Shown piece after piece: positions 14,201 through 29,000 of a stretch of DNA of 64,000 nt. Position 1 is the first letter of the stretch. Each line of letters opens with the position of its first letter. Source of the stretch: Onchocerca lupi (lineage: Eukaryota > Nematoda > Chromadorea > Rhabditida > Onchocercidae); contig JAOVVO010000267.1 in NCBI GenBank assembly GCA_028564675.1, positions 35,008 through 99,007 on the forward strand, written 5' to 3'. The position numbers were made by a program, and so were the translations under genes. The notes below the pieces were generated by a model. The model made no database searches. It had not been told where the DNA came from and worked only from the letters and a program-made list of their open reading frames with translations.

Positions 14201-17200
14201 ATTTTTTTGCACTTAAAAATAAAATAAAATAAATTTTGAGTTTTATTTATTTGAAAGACAATAGTTTTACTTTTCTTTTTACTCCTTATTTTTTTGCCCT
14301 TTTTTTTTTCATTTACATGTTTTTTTGCTTGTTTTCATTAAAATTTCTTTCATTATCAATTGTCACTTTCTTTTCTCGTCTCTTTTTTCAAAACAAATGG
14401 GCAAACGAGGAAAGCAAAAGGACTTTGAACTGATTTTTTTAAACTTCTTTTTTTTTCCTGATGACAAAAAAATGGAAAGGAAAATTTCTATTCACATTTC
14501 AGTGATGAAAACTACACACAACTGACGGTAATTTTGAAAAAAAGATAAAAAACAGTAATAAAAATAAAAATAGTAGTAATCTAATAGTAATAAAAAAGTT
14601 AACAGGAAAAATTTAGCAATAATTAAGAAAAAAAAATGGAAAACTCAAGTAAATAATTTTTTTTTTCATTTTATCAAGAACAGCTACTATCAAAGAAAAT
14701 AAAACAATTGTTATATTTTCGAAAATATAAAACAGATAAAAATTTTAATGTTGACTGAGTAAAAAAATTACAAGTTACAAATAGTTTCTTATTATTATCG
14801 TAATTATATTTGAATACTTAATTATTTATTTTAATTCATTTATAATCAAGTAATTTGTGTGGAAAAAATTCAATACCAATATAAAATTTGTTCATTTAAA
14901 TAACTTATTTCTTAATTAGATTAATTATAATGATATACTCTATAATAATACCAAACAGCGTTACTTTTTTTTTCTTTTAAAGAAGACGCAATTCAAAACA
15001 ATTTCATTAACTTTACTTCGTGAAACATATATCAATAGCTAAAACTATTTTATTAAAACGAATGAGAATAAGCAAATGAAAAAAAAATTTAAGAAAAAAG
15101 GAATTCGATGATACAAAAATTGAAAAATTATACTAAAAAAGAATAATGAAATAATGAATTTATTCTAAAAATTTTAAAATTCTTCTATTTGCAAATTTAT
15201 GTTTTTAACATATATGAGAGGACTATTAGCAATTAAGTATAAAATTAAAGAACATTTGTTATATATTATCAGCCATAATCATTCACCGATATTGAAAATA
15301 ATAAATGTTAATATATATTATACTGCATAAATGTTAACAAGATATGTCAATTTAAAAAAAATAATTTCCAAAACCTTAATTTTTTTTTTAATTTTAATCA
15401 TTTCTAAAAAAATTAAATTACATCCAACTGGATCCGAAAATGAAAACAGCTGATACGAAAAACAAATCGATATGAGAAAAAGAAAAAATCGAGAGAAGAA
15501 AAATTGAGAATGATTTGAATAAGAAAATAAATGGAAATTAAAATTTTCATACAAATGAAAGCAAAGGGAAAAAAGCAGATAAACAAATAAGCGAACAGCT
15601 GATTGATCAAACGAATCGTTTGTTTTCTTCTTTTTTATTTCAAAAATATTTTGCAGCATTTTTTGATTTTTTCAGCTCCGAGCGAAAAATGAATAGTTTG
15701 CCGAATTTTATCATTTTATGGATGTTAATAATGATAATTGGTATATTTTCATTTGGAACAGAAAATTTTTTAATTAAATTGTTGGGATATGATTCAGCGA
15801 AAAAACATTCCAAGTAACTCTAATAAGTGATAGATAACTTTGATGATTTTTAGTTTAATTGAAAATTTATAACAAATTTTTGAAGAAAAGTTGTAATAAA
15901 TTAAATTTCGCAACATTCGCCATCTTTTTAACATTATTAATTCAGTAAATCCATTGAATGGCAAAATATTCAGAAATTAAATTATTTTTGGATTTCCTTA
16001 TGCAATTTCCAAGCTTAATTTTCGTCTAAATTTAATTTATATAAGAGCCCTTCATCTTTGACTTCATGAAATTAGAACTAAATTCTTAAGAGTAGCAATT
16101 AATTAATAAAAATAATGATAGTTTGATGGTTTAATTCAGAAAAAAATTCTTTTCATTTTTATCAAATCTTTTTCTTGCACTTTCTTCTGTCAATTTTATA
16201 TTTACGAGGGAGTTTTATTAGTTTATTGAACAACTATTTCAGATATTCAAAAATTTGAAATTATGTCACTTTTCTTTTATAAAAAGAAAGTTACACAAAC
16301 TGAAGCGATTTATTTGGGAAATTTTTTATTTCTTTTTCTTTTTTGTGCTTTCAAAGAAAACAAAATGAATGACTGGAGAAAAAATGGATAAAAAATTTAA
16401 GTTAATAAACAAATTTATCAAACAAACAAAATCCAATAATTCAGCATAACTGACACAAATTTTAGAGGGAAATGGATAAAAAAGAAAAAAATCAGACGAC
16501 ATTCAAGCGTTATTTGATTTTTCTGTTTTGTAATCTTTGACAACAGAAAAATAGCGTATATATTTGAAACTCATAAATAGTCAAATATAGCATCTGATTT
16601 TTTTTTCTTTTTTTGTTATTTAAAACTAAATTCATGAACGAATAACAAAACTAAGTGCAGCTTTCAGCTGGAAAACTTAGATGAAATCTGAATTAAATTC
16701 CGTCTTGCTTTCCTATTATTATCAATATTTGTGAGATATTATTATTTATTTTAACAAAACATAAAAAATTGGCGCTTGGTATTATTGGTGCTATGGATCA
16801 TTTGCAAATATTGAAATAATTATATGTTATGGATTCTCTTTTTTTATAAAGTTATTGTAAAATGCAGAAATTTTGCATAGAAAATTATGTATGTTATGGA
16901 AAAAATAATATGAATAATTAAATAAGTAAATCGAGTGTTTATATACATATCCTCATTTAATACAAACAAATACTAATTTTTCTAATAAAAAATGCATTAC
17001 ATATATTAAATCCTTAAAGATTTGAAAGAAAGGCGGTATAGCGAAAGAATTCAATATGTTAGATTGATAAAAATAAAATTACTCTATGTAATGCAATTTT
17101 CATATGCTGCTAAAAAAAAAAAAAACAGTTTTTATATCGTAAACATTTGTTATGATCTAACAAAATTCATAAAAAAAAATACGAAATTAAAAAAATATTT

Positions 17201-20022
17201 CTGTCATGAAAAAAATTCTTAATCAGATTCATATAAAAGTTGCATATTTGGAATAATAGTAACGATCATATATATATACATTTTCTTAATTTTATAAGTA
17301 TATAAATAATTTGTATATATTTTGGAATTACAATAATTTTGATCACATATATAATGATTAACATATCGAATTTGATAATATTTCTTTGAATATGACTGAA
17401 ATTTATGTGCGCATATAATGTTTAATACTATCATTTTGTTACTAACTTGATTGCATTCTGTAAACATTCTATGAAAAATATCTCTGCATATTGTTCGTAC
17501 AGCTATGAAAATCATAATTACGCGTGCAAATTTCTATTATACGTGCATTTGCATAACACATACATTTATCGGACGTGCACATGAATTTCTGCAAATATTT
17601 TTGTTTTCTGCACATATATATATGTATACTGCTATAAAAATCATGATTATGCGTGCACATCGATATTGTACGTGCATTTGATTTGGGTTACATGTATATC
17701 TATTGTAAAGGATGTGAATCTCTGTAAATATTTGTTTTTTACGCGAATTTATTGCTATAAAAAAATTCGCAATAATACGTGTATATTCTCATTACACGTG
17801 TATTTGTATAATATATATTAATCTATTGTACATGCATGTGAATCTTTACATGTATATCCGTTTTTTACATTTTTACAACATAAATCCCTACAATATTTAT
17901 ATTTATTTTCTATGCAGATATATGTTACGATAAAAATGAATAATTGTACATGCAAATCTCTATATTCATGCGCATAAATAATTGTAATTAAGCATTTCTA
18001 ATTTAGCTGAACGAAATCATGCAAGCATGAAATGAATATCAAGATAGATTAAATGACCAACCAGGTACAATTGCAGATTGTTCTTGTTGCGTTGACATTG
18101 TTGTTTACAGTGATAATAATAGTAGTAATAATGAAAACAATAGATGGTGATGATGATGATGGTGATGATGATGGGTTTTAGACTAACCGCTTTACTAGTA
18201 TTCAAACAAATCCAATATAAGCCTTATAGCTTTGAGTCTAAATTATACTTCACTATCTAGTCTTAAAACTTATTTCACTCGATTAAAAAGCACTAGGAGG
18301 AGGTGCTTTACAAGATGCAGGAAGAGAAATAATGCACAGAAATTCCTGTTACCATTGCACTTTTTTCTCGTCGATTGCTTGTTTATAATTATTATATTTA
18401 ATACTCATTCTCTCCTTCTTTCTTTCTCTCTCTCTCTCTCTCAATTTTAACCGACAGATTATTTTAAATCTCTTTTTGAAATAAATAGTTTTTTCTTTTT
18501 TTTTAATTTTTTCCTTCCAACAACTTTTCTCATCTCTTTCTTCTCTTTTCGTCTTTTTCATTCTTTCTCGAAGAAAAAAAAAAAAGCAATCTTTCCCTTT
18601 TCAAACTCGTGATAATCATTTCAAACAATTCCTCTATCATTAATAACAACATGCTCTTCTTATCTTTTCCTTTTGTTGATAAACTTCAAATCATACTATC
18701 TTTTAATTCATTTATATATCTTTCTTTTCTATTTTTCATATTATCATCTTGTTTATCGTCTTTTTTTCAAAATTTCTTTTTTTCTTTCTTTATTTTGGAT
18801 GAATTTTATTTGTAAAGCAAAGAGGAAAAACAAAAGTTTCGCAACTGTTAAATCATTAGCTATTTATGAAAAATAAACAAAACAAATAAGTGTCTTCACT
18901 GTTGTAATTTCATGCAAAACTATGCTTACTCTTCCTCTCCTTTTTATTTCTTCCCCTTTCTTTCTCTTTCCCTCTATCTTTTCTATTGTTTATATTTTAG
19001 CTAATGATAAAATTATCGTTAAAAATTTCAATGCTGAAAAAGAATAAAGTTGAGGAATAATTATATTCAATTACTTCATTTTTGAAAAGTAATCTATAAC
19101 CTCAAATTTCCATCTTTTAAAGACTTTAAACTTAGATAAAGAAAAAAATTTCTAAGTTAAAATAGAGAAAACAGATAACATGAAGATATGATTTTAATTG
19201 CAATTCCAAAAATTGAAGAAAAGAGCAAAATTTAAACGATTAAATAAAACATTTTAGAAAATGCAGATGAATTATTCGTGCCCAAATGCAATATTTTCCA
19301 TTTGGCCCAGACTTGAGAAGGATAATATTATGGGCCTAGCCTTTATGTGATCTATAGAAAGATAAACATATAAGGCTGTTAAATGAAACATAAATAAGAC
19401 TAATGGAAGACTGTTATCAGTGCCAATTGAAATTGAAAGGTTATAGGCCATGAGAAGGACTTTGCAGAGCAATTTTATCAGCTTACTTAATTAGTTCATC
19501 GAGTGATTCCTTAATTATTCAAATTTATCTCCATATAAATATCCAAACAATACAACTCATTACAGTATCATCAGTCTAATCATACTTGTTACTGTTTTTA
19601 TCTTCAAAATCATCTATACTAAAATGTAAACGAAGCATTTTAAAATTAACGATGAAATTATTATCCATTTAAAGATGAGCTGATAAAAAATTGACAATTA
19701 GAAATTTCAAAAATAAACTATCCAGTAAGAAAATTTGTCAGCAAATATCTCGAGCAAGATATTCTATTATTTCGATATAATTTTAGACTGGATACATTAG
19801 ATTGTTTCTTAGTTACCAATTCATGAGCTTATTTCCGTAGCTAATATATATTTATTGTTTATTTGCTTTTATCAATCTAATGATTGCTTAATTATTCAAT
19901 AAATTATTCATCCAATTGTCTTTAAACTTCTACGTAACTATTAATGATAATATCTACTGCATAATAATCTCACTAATTTCATTTTTAATAACGTTATACC
20001 CTTTTCTTTCTTTTTAGTCAAA

Positions 20023-20057
<35 letters not shown>

Positions 20058-23000
20058 ATTATTATTATTATTATTAAAAGAATTACAAATAAATCAGTTT
20101 TTCCAGGAAGAAACAAGACATAATTTTTCAAATGTTTGACGTCATTGATATAATTGATTTGAGATATGCAATATGAATAATTTAATTCCAACACTCTATT
20201 TTCAAATATTGATGATTATAATTACGAATGACAAAAAATTATCGTCATCTATTTTAATTGATAATATTAATCCATTTCTTCCATCTTGTTTGCTACTAAA
20301 AGAAATTAGTGAAATGTAGAATGAAATATAATATAAATTTGTAGCAGCATTAAGTTTCAATTTAAAATGATAAGTTTATTTTCTGTAAAACATTAGGAAA
20401 CCAAATATCAATTAACAAAAAAAAATTTTTTAACTTCAAAAGAGAAGAAAACAAAAAAAAAAAGAACATTGTACAGATTTAAATGATTCCAATGATCAAA
20501 TAAACTTTCATGTTGTTTCGATCAAAATAATAACAATAATAAACTAATCCTGAATAATAAATAATTTTGAAAATGAAAATAAATAGAAATAAGAATTTCC
20601 ATATCTCATTTACTTTATCAAGATTTATAACAATAAAAATTTAAACATTTATCTTCGTTAGATCACTAAATTTCTAATGCTTACTGCTTAGTTGGAATTT
20701 GAAAAGTTTTGACGAGGAAAAAAAAAGGTTAATTTCTGTTAATTTTTTTATGTTTGCATATTCTGTTATTTTTCGAAAAGGAGAAAAGATGGAAAGTGAA
20801 TAATAATTGTAAATTAAATAAATGAAAAAGCTAAAAAATTTGCGCTTTTTTATCGAAATATTTCAAGAAGAAGAAGAAGAAGCGTTAATTTTCTCTTTAA
20901 AATGTTCCAAAGTATTTGTTAGAAAAAAAGAAATTTATGTTTGTTTATATTTTATATATATTTTGTTTAAATTTTACATTTCTTGTTCATATAAAAAATC
21001 TATATAAAGTAAAATTTACGATACATACGCGTATTTATGCAATTTCTAAACAATCATTACTTGCTCACTCAATGACCGTTATGAATTAACAAACATCGTA
21101 GATATTTTATTTTGCAAAACACTTTAAAATTATGAAAAGCTGAATATTTACAAGTTTTATTCTTAGCTAAATATTTCTTATCGATAATCTATGATGTCTC
21201 TCAAGAGAAATATAATTTAAAGTTTTTAACGGGAAATTCTGAAGAAATAAGCGAACTTGGGGAAAGTTTTCTACGCTCTAATAATTACTTTATTGCTAAT
21301 ATTGGTCTCTAATAATTAGTTTATTTATTGCTAATGTTGACCGTAAGTGACAATTTTTATTTAATTTCAACAAAAAACTTTTTTTAATATTGAAAAATTT
21401 TCTTAACAATAACTCATTTCTAAAAAAAGAATGAAAAAAAAATGATCGTTTTAAATAGGAAAAATTTTTTTTGACACTTAATATAAAAATTGTCTTAAAT
21501 TTGACAATAACTTCAAATAATGGAACGGTTAATTAAAAATAATTAAATATTATTTGAATATGATATGATAGCTTGTTACAGTTAGCCATTAATTAGTCTC
21601 ATGGTTTAACTGATTATAAAATCGCAACTTATGGAAGGATTATTTAGCAGAATAATTCAGATGATCTCTCCATTGATCACGTAAGACTTTTTTGGAAAGG
21701 TTAATTTGGCGAAAAATATGCTTTGAAATAGTTTTGAACATATGAAAGTTAACTTTAAAACGGAAGATACTAAAGGGATAAATGTCTAAATACTTATTAG
21801 TTATTAATTCATTTGTTTATTTTATGCAATATTTATTTATTTTTCTGCATTATTCATATTTTGTGCGATTTTTATTTTTGGTTTTTTGATTTTTATATCG
21901 ATCGATTTAATTTTATATGCCATGTTCTTAACATGCGCACACATACACGCATAATGCCATGACATGCATAATTTTTTATATGTATATATTAATTTATTGC
22001 GACATTGCGATTCGAATTGCGATATGAATTGCATTATACATTGAATCATATCGCTGAATTTATTTTCTACTTCTAGAATAAAGAATTAAATATAAAGTCT
22101 TTCATAGCTGACAAATCAGAAGATATAACATTATCTAATATATCATTATTATTTACTGACAGCTTTAAAGAGACAGCCTCTTGTTCTTTTACTTTCTTCC
22201 TTTTTGTTTAATTGCTAATGATTAACGAATTTTTTGTTAAAATTTGAAAAATCTTTTAGAAAAGTTAAGAAAAAAAAAGAAAAAGAAAAAGAAAAAACAG
22301 CACCGATGCCGGTTTTTAGCTTCCATTCCATATCACGAATCAGTGAATCAATTTGATCACGGCCAAGATGTTCCCTTCGCTAAAAAAAAAAAAAAATTGA
22401 CAAAATTGAAAAAGAGAAGAATTAAAAAATACTCATGCATTAAAAATATTGAAATTTTTTTGAACGATGTTATATCTCTGCAATTTATTTGAGTGAAAAG
22501 CTTCAAATAAGATTTCGTAAAATTAAAATTTACTTCATAAATAAAAAAAGAAATTTCATTTTAAAATAAAACACTTAAATTTACCTCATAGATACTTCCC
22601 ATGCTTTGTGGTGCTGGCAGATCACGAAGTTGAGATTGCTGGTGTTGATTTGCGATACGTTGCGTTTTCGTCAAACCTGTAATTTGATACATATACCATA
22701 AGAAATATAAAAAATCTCAACATTTTTTCTAATGTTTTTTCCAACATAATTAAAGCACAATCAGCAGATTACAATCTTCTTTTCTCTGCATGGAATTTAT
22801 TAGGTTAATTGATTATTCAATCTATTTTAATTAGCTACTCAATTAAAACATTGATCAAAAATTAATTTGTCATGTTAAAATTATATTTTACAAAAGAAAT
22901 ATCGAAATTTTGGAAAAACAAAAGAATGAAAATAAGAAATGTAAAGATTGTATCATCTTCATTATCATAAATTTATAAATATTATACAAAGCTAAATTGC

Positions 23001-26000
23001 TGCTGCACAGATAAATTTTATCAAAAATTTTTTAAATTATTCATTTGGTTTTTTTTTTATTTTGAATCAATTAATTGAAATAATAAAAACCTATGCAGCA
23101 ACCACTGGTAAATTTAGTACAAAAATATATGTACTTTGGTCTCGAAGTTCCTTAATAAATTGGTAAGATTTATTGACATTATTGATTGGTAAACGTTGTT
23201 TTCTATTATCATAATTGTTGTTAACAGTTTGATAAGCATCTCTTGGTGAATCCATTACTGTATAAGCTGGTGTTTGTGTTGCATATGCTCGAATATACGA
23301 TTTCGGATCCGTAATAATATGCGGTAATTCATCAGGTATCGTTCCGCTGCTGCTTAAATTTAAAAAAAAAATTCATTTAGCACATATTATGAATGATAAT
23401 TTAATTTATTTCTGTAAGGAATTCATTTACCATAAGTTTTCAACTTGTCATCTCTGCAAAAGTTTGTCATATTGACACGAAGTTTCATTAAAAATACAAA
23501 ATTGAAGTAAAAAAACCGTTAATGTTCCATATAAATTACGCAATATTCACGTAAAAATGATATCTTCTATGGAAAAAGTTATGATGATTAAATTTAATAA
23601 TTCTGTTCACATTAGAATTATTTACAATCTTAGATTTCATACAAATAAACTTAAACTTCAATGGATTTTCAATCCTACTTACCTGATTTATGTAAATTGA
23701 ATCAACTTCTTTTGATATTTACGCAAAATATATAAAACATAAAAATTCTTCGTCAATTTCTTTTTTCGTTTTCATTTAATTTTCAAAACTTAAGCTAGCA
23801 AACAAGTCATCACTTTCATCTTGTGATTGATAAATAATAACTTTATACATCCTGATGATTTTCATAAGTTTGTAAAACTGTGAGAAAGTATGAATTATCG
23901 AAAATAATTTTGAATGATATTAAATGATGTCTACGAAATAAAAATTATACCTTTGATATTGAGAAGAATATTGTTGTTGATTATTTTGATAAGATGAATA
24001 TGGTTGTTGACTATTTTGATAAGACGAATATGATTGTTGGTTACTTTGATAAGATGAAAATGGTTGCTGATAACTTTGATAAGATGAAAATGGCATAGTT
24101 TGTGATTGTTGTTGAAATGGTGACCGTTCAGTATATGATGTATTATTATTTAGCTGAAATAATGAAATAATCAAATAATTAAAAAATGATTAAATGAAAA
24201 ATCGAAAAGTGATTAAGGATAATACTAAAAATGAAAGAATATATATAATGCAGTTATTTAGAAATATTTATAAATTTAGAAAAAAATATCGCTTCTTTTC
24301 TATCGAACGATCCCCACAAATTTTAAAATTAGATTTGAAGAATAAATTTAAAATTAATAAGGACGAAAAAGCAAAAGAGAAAAAGAAATATTTCAAGATA
24401 ACATTTCTTAATAAACTAAATCTTTTCGGAAAAAAATTAAATTGAAAAAATTTATACTTTAATATTATTACTAAATATTTTCAAAATTCTATTTATTAAA
24501 AAAAATATCAAAAATTACAATTATAACAAATTTTGCTCAAATTAAAAAACAAATCATTATCAGGGATTTTTTCCTTAAATTTTCATAAAATAATAAAAAG
24601 AAATATAAGTTGATGGAAAAATTATTCGTAAAAATTAAAAAATCTTAGAGATCTGAAAATTGAATCTAATTATTATATATTTTCGATAATACATCGATTA
24701 TTTTGATTCTTTTAATTCAAATTGCTTAGTTTTATTTTTTTATTTTGAAATGAATGAAATTGTCATTCATCTTTTTGGATGACAAGATTCATATTTTGGA
24801 TAAGAAATGATAACAATAGTTCATGATTATAGTAGCATGAAGATAAAGTTTGGAAAACAAATACATCAACAAAGGTGCTGGCAAATGAACTGATAAACAT
24901 TTTATCTTCTCGCAATCGTGCTAGTTTAAAATTTTGCTGATCGTTAAATCTATATACTTCTTTTCTTAGAGCATCTGTTAAATTAATTCAAAATATCCTA
25001 ACAACTTTTGTTTATCCAAATGTCAGGCATTTGTTTATTCAAATATCAACTTCATTTCATTTATTTTTCGATTATTGTGTCTGATTTTCAAACCTTATAA
25101 TCGTAAATAATAAAGCTTAAGTGCTTATTCTCGAAAATAAATAAAACTATTAATAGTAAATAATAAAACTTTTCTAAAAACTCACAGATTTTAAGATTTT
25201 ACTAAAACAATTTTATGAATTTTTAATTCAAAAAATAAAAAAAAATGATATAAGTTAGGACTATTTTATCAATAATGGATAAATTAGCGCCGAAATATTA
25301 TATTACAATAAATTAATATAATGCATAAATACTTCAAATTTAAAAGTTAAAAAGGATTTTAGTATTTGGAAGTTGATGAAGAATTAAGTCTCTAAAATTA
25401 AAAAATGCTTCAATGTTTCGAAGTTAAATTTTGTCAAAGGGAACTTGGACTTTTAAAAATTGATTTTAATGTCTGAAATTTGAGGAAAAATTAGATTTTT
25501 GAGAATTGAAAGAGGTTTCAATGTCTGAAAGCTAAAGAAAAGTTGGATTTTTACGATTTTAAAAAGATTTTAACCTCTGAAAGTGCGATTTCTGAAAGTT
25601 AAAAAAGATCTGAATGTCGAAAGTTGAGGAAGATAACCTGATGAAGGAGCAAACACAAGATAAATGATTCGCTTATGTTAATTCAAAAAAAGAGAAAAAA
25701 AAAAAAAGAACATATTTGTTTTCTGCTGTGTCTGTTCATTTTGCTTGTACTTTTATGCAATAAAATTTGATAAATTATGAAAAAAATTTATTTTTTTCAA
25801 CAAATAGGTCATTTAAAAAAAAAAAACGAATTGAAAAGTAATTCATTTCGTTTTTCACAAGAAAAAATTTGAATTTAATCAAAATTAAGGAGAATGAATG
25901 AATTACAATAGGAGAAATGAAAAAACGAAAACTTTTGACTTAAATGGATTTAAAAAAATTTGACTCATTCAAAATTATTAATTTTGTTTTAATTTAAATT

Positions 26001-29000
26001 TGTTGCTTTTTAAATTTTTCATTTAAATTTATAAATTTTATTTTAATTTCACCACGATAACTTCTCTTCTAATGGCGAAATAATACGATCAATAAGAATG
26101 ACAAATAAGTGATGCTATTGTAAATATTATGTATTGATATTATCATTTAATTCATTTTCTTATCATTGTCGGATTCAATCAATGAAGTTGTCTACTGATT
26201 TCATTTGTTTGAAAAAAATATTAATAATTTAATTAACGAATGAACTAAAAACTGCATTCACAATCCATTTATATTAGATAATGATCATAATTGTTTAAAG
26301 AAATTAATTTCGAGCAAAAAATAAGAATAAACAAAGTTGGAAGTGATATATCCGATGGAAAATTTGAGAAAAGAATAGCCAAATGTTTTTAACAATTGAA
26401 TATAATTAAATGATGATTAAGTAATTAATAATTGATGGTTAAATGTTTTTAGAAATTTGAAATTGTAACAAACCGCATTGGAGTATTGATAAAGGTTCCG
26501 TACCGGCATAGGGTCACGGGTATCATTGGACGAAGCATGAAACTAAAAATTAATGCAATTTATTTTAATGGATGAAATTTCAAAATTTAAAAAAAATGAA
26601 AAAAGAATTGAAAAAATTTAGGGAATTTTTGTGAGAGAAAAAATGGCGTATCATAAAACTTTATATGCATTAATTTTCACTAAAAAGATGATATTACTAG
26701 AAAATTTTGCGGAAAATTTTCATTTTTGCTTCTATATTTTTCAAAAATTATAAAAATTTGTGTTGAATTTATTATCAATGATATATACTAAAAATTTTTC
26801 AATTCAATATTTGCACAGTAAACATGATTTTAATTTGAATAAATTTGAATTTTTACTAATAAGTTATAATTAATAGGAAAATGAAATTTTAATTTTACCG
26901 TTGCTCTGGCTTGATTTCCTTCCATCGGTCCATCGAACGAGCTGTTCGGCCAATATCGTCGAGACAATTGTTGATCCGTTCCGTCCAATCCTCCATTGGA
27001 TAAATTCTCGATGTCGTCTTGTAACGATCGACCGTACTCGGTCTTGCGTAAGCCAGCGACTGCGTGCTAAAAATTTGCGACGTTATTTTGCAGAAATTAA
27101 TAAATAAAAAGCAGCAACGAATATTTTGATATTACTTCTAACATATATTTGGTATTATTTATCATATATTCTCCGTTACGGAATTTTCGAATATTTGATG
27201 CTTACGAGAGGTTAAAAAAAATTATTCAAATCGAATTATAATGCGGAAAAGAAATTATCAAAATTGTGTCTTCTTTTTCTCAAAGGAAATAATAGGATAA
27301 ATCATTTTACATTTGAATAAGTAAAGGATTTCGAAGTGAATAATATTAATACTGTTGAAGCATATAAGATAATGATTACATTCTGAGATTTTAAATTAAA
27401 GAATTGAAAAAATAAATTTTAAGTCATCAAAATTGATTGAACAAAATTAAAACTTAAAGAATTCAGTTTTTGAAAAGTAAAATGAATTATTTTCAAAATA
27501 TCGCAGAAATTATAAATATTTGAAAAAAATAAAATGAAACATATACCTGTAATGTCGTAGCGTCCAGCCGGGGAGCGGTGGGCTTGGGCGACGCTAAAAT
27601 TTTGTAAAATATTATATAATAAATTATTTTAAAAAATTCAAGTCATAAAATAAAACAAATTACAAATATGAAAAAATAATTTCTTCTTCAAAAATTATTT
27701 TATTTGCAATAATTTGAAATAATTTTTTACAAATAACTTGACTTTATCGGAATTATATTTTCACAATAATTATCTTTATGTGATTAATTTGACTAATTAA
27801 AAAAAAAAAAAAGTTTAAGTATTTATGGACTAACCAGATACGGAAGAACGTGCTTGTCGGTTACTATCGGTTGATGACCGCCAGCTAGATGGTAAAAACG
27901 GCGACTGAAAGAAAAAAAAAACGATTAAGAATTTCAAATATTTCGATAACTCCCATTCATATAATTTTTTTGTGTAAAAGATATTTCAGTAATTGTAGTA
28001 CTAATTATTTAAAAATTTATTTTCATTTTTAAATTTTAGAATCGAAAAACATTTTTTTGCACGTTTTTTTTATATTAATAAAAGTTAACTTATTTTTTAA
28101 TGATAATCTTTAATTGACAAAAAAATAGATTGAAATTTCAAAAAATAAAACAAAGCCATACGGTTGACTGTATAGGGGGTGGAGGAGGCGGGGGTGGGGG
28201 AGCGTCCATTCCTTAGCGTACGTGTCCTGAATATTAGCGTACGAGTGGCTTCTGCGTCCCCCAATGAGTCTGAAATTCACGGAACAATCAGAAAATGATG
28301 TATTTTGAAAATTTATAGCATTCAATTATATATTTGGGCAATTGAAAAATCAAAAATAGGCAATTGCTGCACAAAATTCTTTAATAATTAAAATATCTTA
28401 TCATGATAATAATGACAATGATTTGATTATTATCACTATATATATATAACGAAAAATTGATGTAGAAATTGTATTAATGGTAATACAATTATGGCAATTA
28501 ATATCATCAAACAATGAGAATAAAGATGATAATGAATCGGGGTATTTATCAGCTATATGACAGCAATTAATTTTAAAGATATCTCTTGGAATTTGTTATT
28601 TAAATTAACACTTATTGTTTGAAATCATTCGTTTGGAAAATTTTTCTACTCTTAGATTTATTTAAATTTAAATGCTAAATTTAAGAGTTGAAAAATGGAA
28701 ATTTTTGAAATGATGCTAACTAAAACTTTTATTAAGTCAAATGAATGAAGTTTTTCTAGAAATTGAAAAAATGATAAAACAAAGGAGAAAGAGAGCGGAT
28801 TATTATTGCACAACGATTGGACGAAAGCTGAGACGATCAGTTTTTCAACTGGAATGAGTCAACCATGACATTGAAACCGGTTTTCCCTATCTTTTTGTTT
28901 GGAATTTGACATTTTTAAATTCATAGCCGATTTGCATTCTTTCGTCATATCATTTCAGTCAAATAATCCAAATATGAGTAAAATGAGGAATTCAAAAAAA

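Larger units (their letters stand above)
5997..22584 (-). other. zyx-1: Giant intron of the zyxin gene (~16.6 kb)
   Basis: No recognised exon separates the Gln-rich exon ending at 22585 from LIM1 starting at 5996. Contents: GA tract near 6575; (TA)n near 8232-8262; a GGTACC-containing repeat at 11.3-11.45 kb; decayed direct duplications near 12.23-12.96 kb; a possible nested plus-strand small ORF at 15.7 kb; a ~125-nt tandem repeat at 17.5-18.0 kb; and (GAT)n, (TC)n, (TA)n and (ATT)n microsatellites at 18-20 kb. Most ORFs here are low-complexity Phe/Lys/Ile-rich readings of A/T runs. Confidence 0.65.

Noticed and set aside
18232..18450. Plus-strand ORF with an Arg/Cys-rich patch
   Set aside because: Runs into a (TC)n microsatellite coding for Ser/Leu; no acceptor placed to start it; no family match.
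22244..22492. Lys-rich plus-strand ORF
   Set aside because: Built on A-runs inside the zyxin intron; no supporting signals.
26901..27107. Plus-strand ORF of 68 codons
   Set aside because: It is antisense to the GC-rich zyxin exon, which has phase-consistent splice sites on the minus strand.
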